A stretch of 48,233 nucleotides of DNA. It comes from Hirudo medicinalis. Taxonomy: Eukaryota; Annelida; Clitellata; Hirudinida; Hirudinidae. Each line of letters begins with the position of its first letter. The stretch's first letter is position 1. The notes under the pieces were generated by a model, which saw only the letters and a program-made list of their open reading frames with translations, did not search any database and had not been told where the DNA came from. The position numbers and the translations under genes were made by a program. Location: assembly GCA_011800805.1 (NCBI GenBank), contig MPNW01000221.1, positions 84,616 through 132,848 of the forward strand, in the 5' to 3' direction. Below are positions 47,701 to 48,233 of this stretch, one piece after another.

Positions 47701-48233
47701 CGTCCGAAAAACATTTCTTGGTTTCATCTAAATTGGTTTCATTTCAGGCAAACGGAAGTCTTACACTTAGAGAGAACATGGCTGACGCAGGAGGTTTACG
47801 AATTGCGTATATGGTAAAGTTTCAGTAATCGGTCTGGTGGATATGCTTTTACTTAGCTTTAGAACTTTTGATGTGAGTTAGCTTCGGTTGGGTTTATCAG
47901 TGTTTGTTCTAGCATGTCATTTTTTACGGAGATGATCAAAGTCTGAACATTCTCTGGTAATACCTCAAAATTTCATATCATCGGTTCTAAAACTGAAACT
48001 GCAATTTAAGAACGACGGTCTAAGACATGGAAATATTAAAACTTAATTTATCCTAAAACAATACAAAAACCAGTAGTCGCGGAGGTCCAAATTCAACACT
48101 TTATTGGGGTTATAACCTCATGTTGATGTTTTACGACTGTTCCCATTGGAAGGCATACAAGCAATGGTTAAGAAAACATGGTGAAGAAGTGCAACTTCCA
48201 GGCATTCCCTACAATTCTGAGCAGATGTTTTTC
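41799..48233 (+). CDS. M13 zinc metallopeptidase, neprilysin-like, secreted (copy B, 3' end cut by window)
   Basis: Exons: 41,799-41,850; 42,523-42,561; 42,868-43,026; 43,102-43,185; 43,298-43,500; 44,939-45,124; 45,375-45,455; 45,731-45,867; 45,921-46,014; 46,122-46,247; 46,369-46,467; 46,577-46,654; 46,914-47,017; 47,132-47,190; 47,265-47,316; 47,393-47,460; 47,558-47,688; 47,748-47,813; 48,153-48,233. Sizes equal those of copy A except exon 5 (203 versus 197). The window ends inside exon 19. With either available 3' end (15 more bases of exon 19, then 77 and 100) the protein is 696 aa. Motifs: signal peptide, [32 protein letters not shown] in place of [29 protein letters not shown]. The zinc site is complete, so activity is expected. 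Introns near the 5' end are almost as similar to copy A as the exons, indicating a fairly recent duplication. Confidence 0.87.
44440..44590 (+). repeat. TTAGGG-like dispersed repeat in intron 5 of copy B
   Basis: TCATGAGTTATGGTTAAGGA, TAGGGGTAGGGTTAGGCGTT, GGGTTAGGGTTTGGGATGAA, then TACCAAAGGTCG. It is the counterpart of 32,809-32,935 in copy A and a relative of 14,505-14,620. The rest of intron 5 shows no exon. Confidence 0.6.

Noticed and set aside
1..48233. CRISPR arrays, bacterial operons or phage modules
   Set aside because: No regularly spaced direct repeats and no prokaryotic gene organisation are present; genes are spliced and retrotransposons are of animal type.

Overview
The window reads as nuclear DNA of an invertebrate animal. 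It is AT-rich and has multi-exon genes with GT-AG introns, mostly tens to several hundred bases long. It also carries simple-sequence runs, degraded non-LTR retrotransposons (LINEs), a Mutator-like (MULE) DNA transposon and a tRNA-derived SINE. I cannot fix the phylum. Nothing bacterial, viral or CRISPR-like is visible.

Layout. Positions 1-7,400 are mostly non-coding: a possible 3' gene end at the left edge, a minisatellite, a long TTG microsatellite with a one-base N join, a SINE, and one exon-like frame near 6.4 kb. Positions 7,413-9,508 (minus) hold the last two exons of an unrecognised protein with a disordered N-terminal part and a helical C-terminal part. From 9.5 to 16.5 kb there are only weak gene candidates and repeats. 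Positions 16,520-18,916 hold a complete nine-exon phytanoyl-CoA dioxygenase-family gene (291 aa, my splice model). Positions 20,218-21,522 hold an intronless PIM-like Ser/Thr kinase (434 aa). Transposon debris fills 22.9-24.4 kb (two inverted MULE pieces and a LINE tail) and 25.9-29.6 kb (a nearly full-length dead LINE).

The main feature is a cluster of M13 (neprilysin-like) zinc metallopeptidases on the plus strand from 24.6 kb to the end. It has one broken copy (24,569-25,452), copy A (30,175-37,745, 21 exons, 694 aa) and copy B (41,799 to the window end, with a matching 3' end at 38,454-39,082, 696 aa). Both models stay in frame through every junction. Both have a signal peptide, the zinc motif HEISH, the third ligand ENMAD, the C-terminal His/Arg pair and the final Cys-x-x-Trp. 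They look like secreted, potentially active peptidases that arose by tandem duplication of a unit of roughly 10 kb.

The assembly of this cluster looks wrong. The same 59 bases occur at four contig ends (before and after the N gap at 37,025-37,092, after the N at 38,453, and at the last base of the window). The third piece (38,454-48,233) starts and ends with them. The simplest true order is piece 1, then piece 3 (possibly several times), then piece 2, so the 3' ends of genes A and B are swapped in the order shown here.
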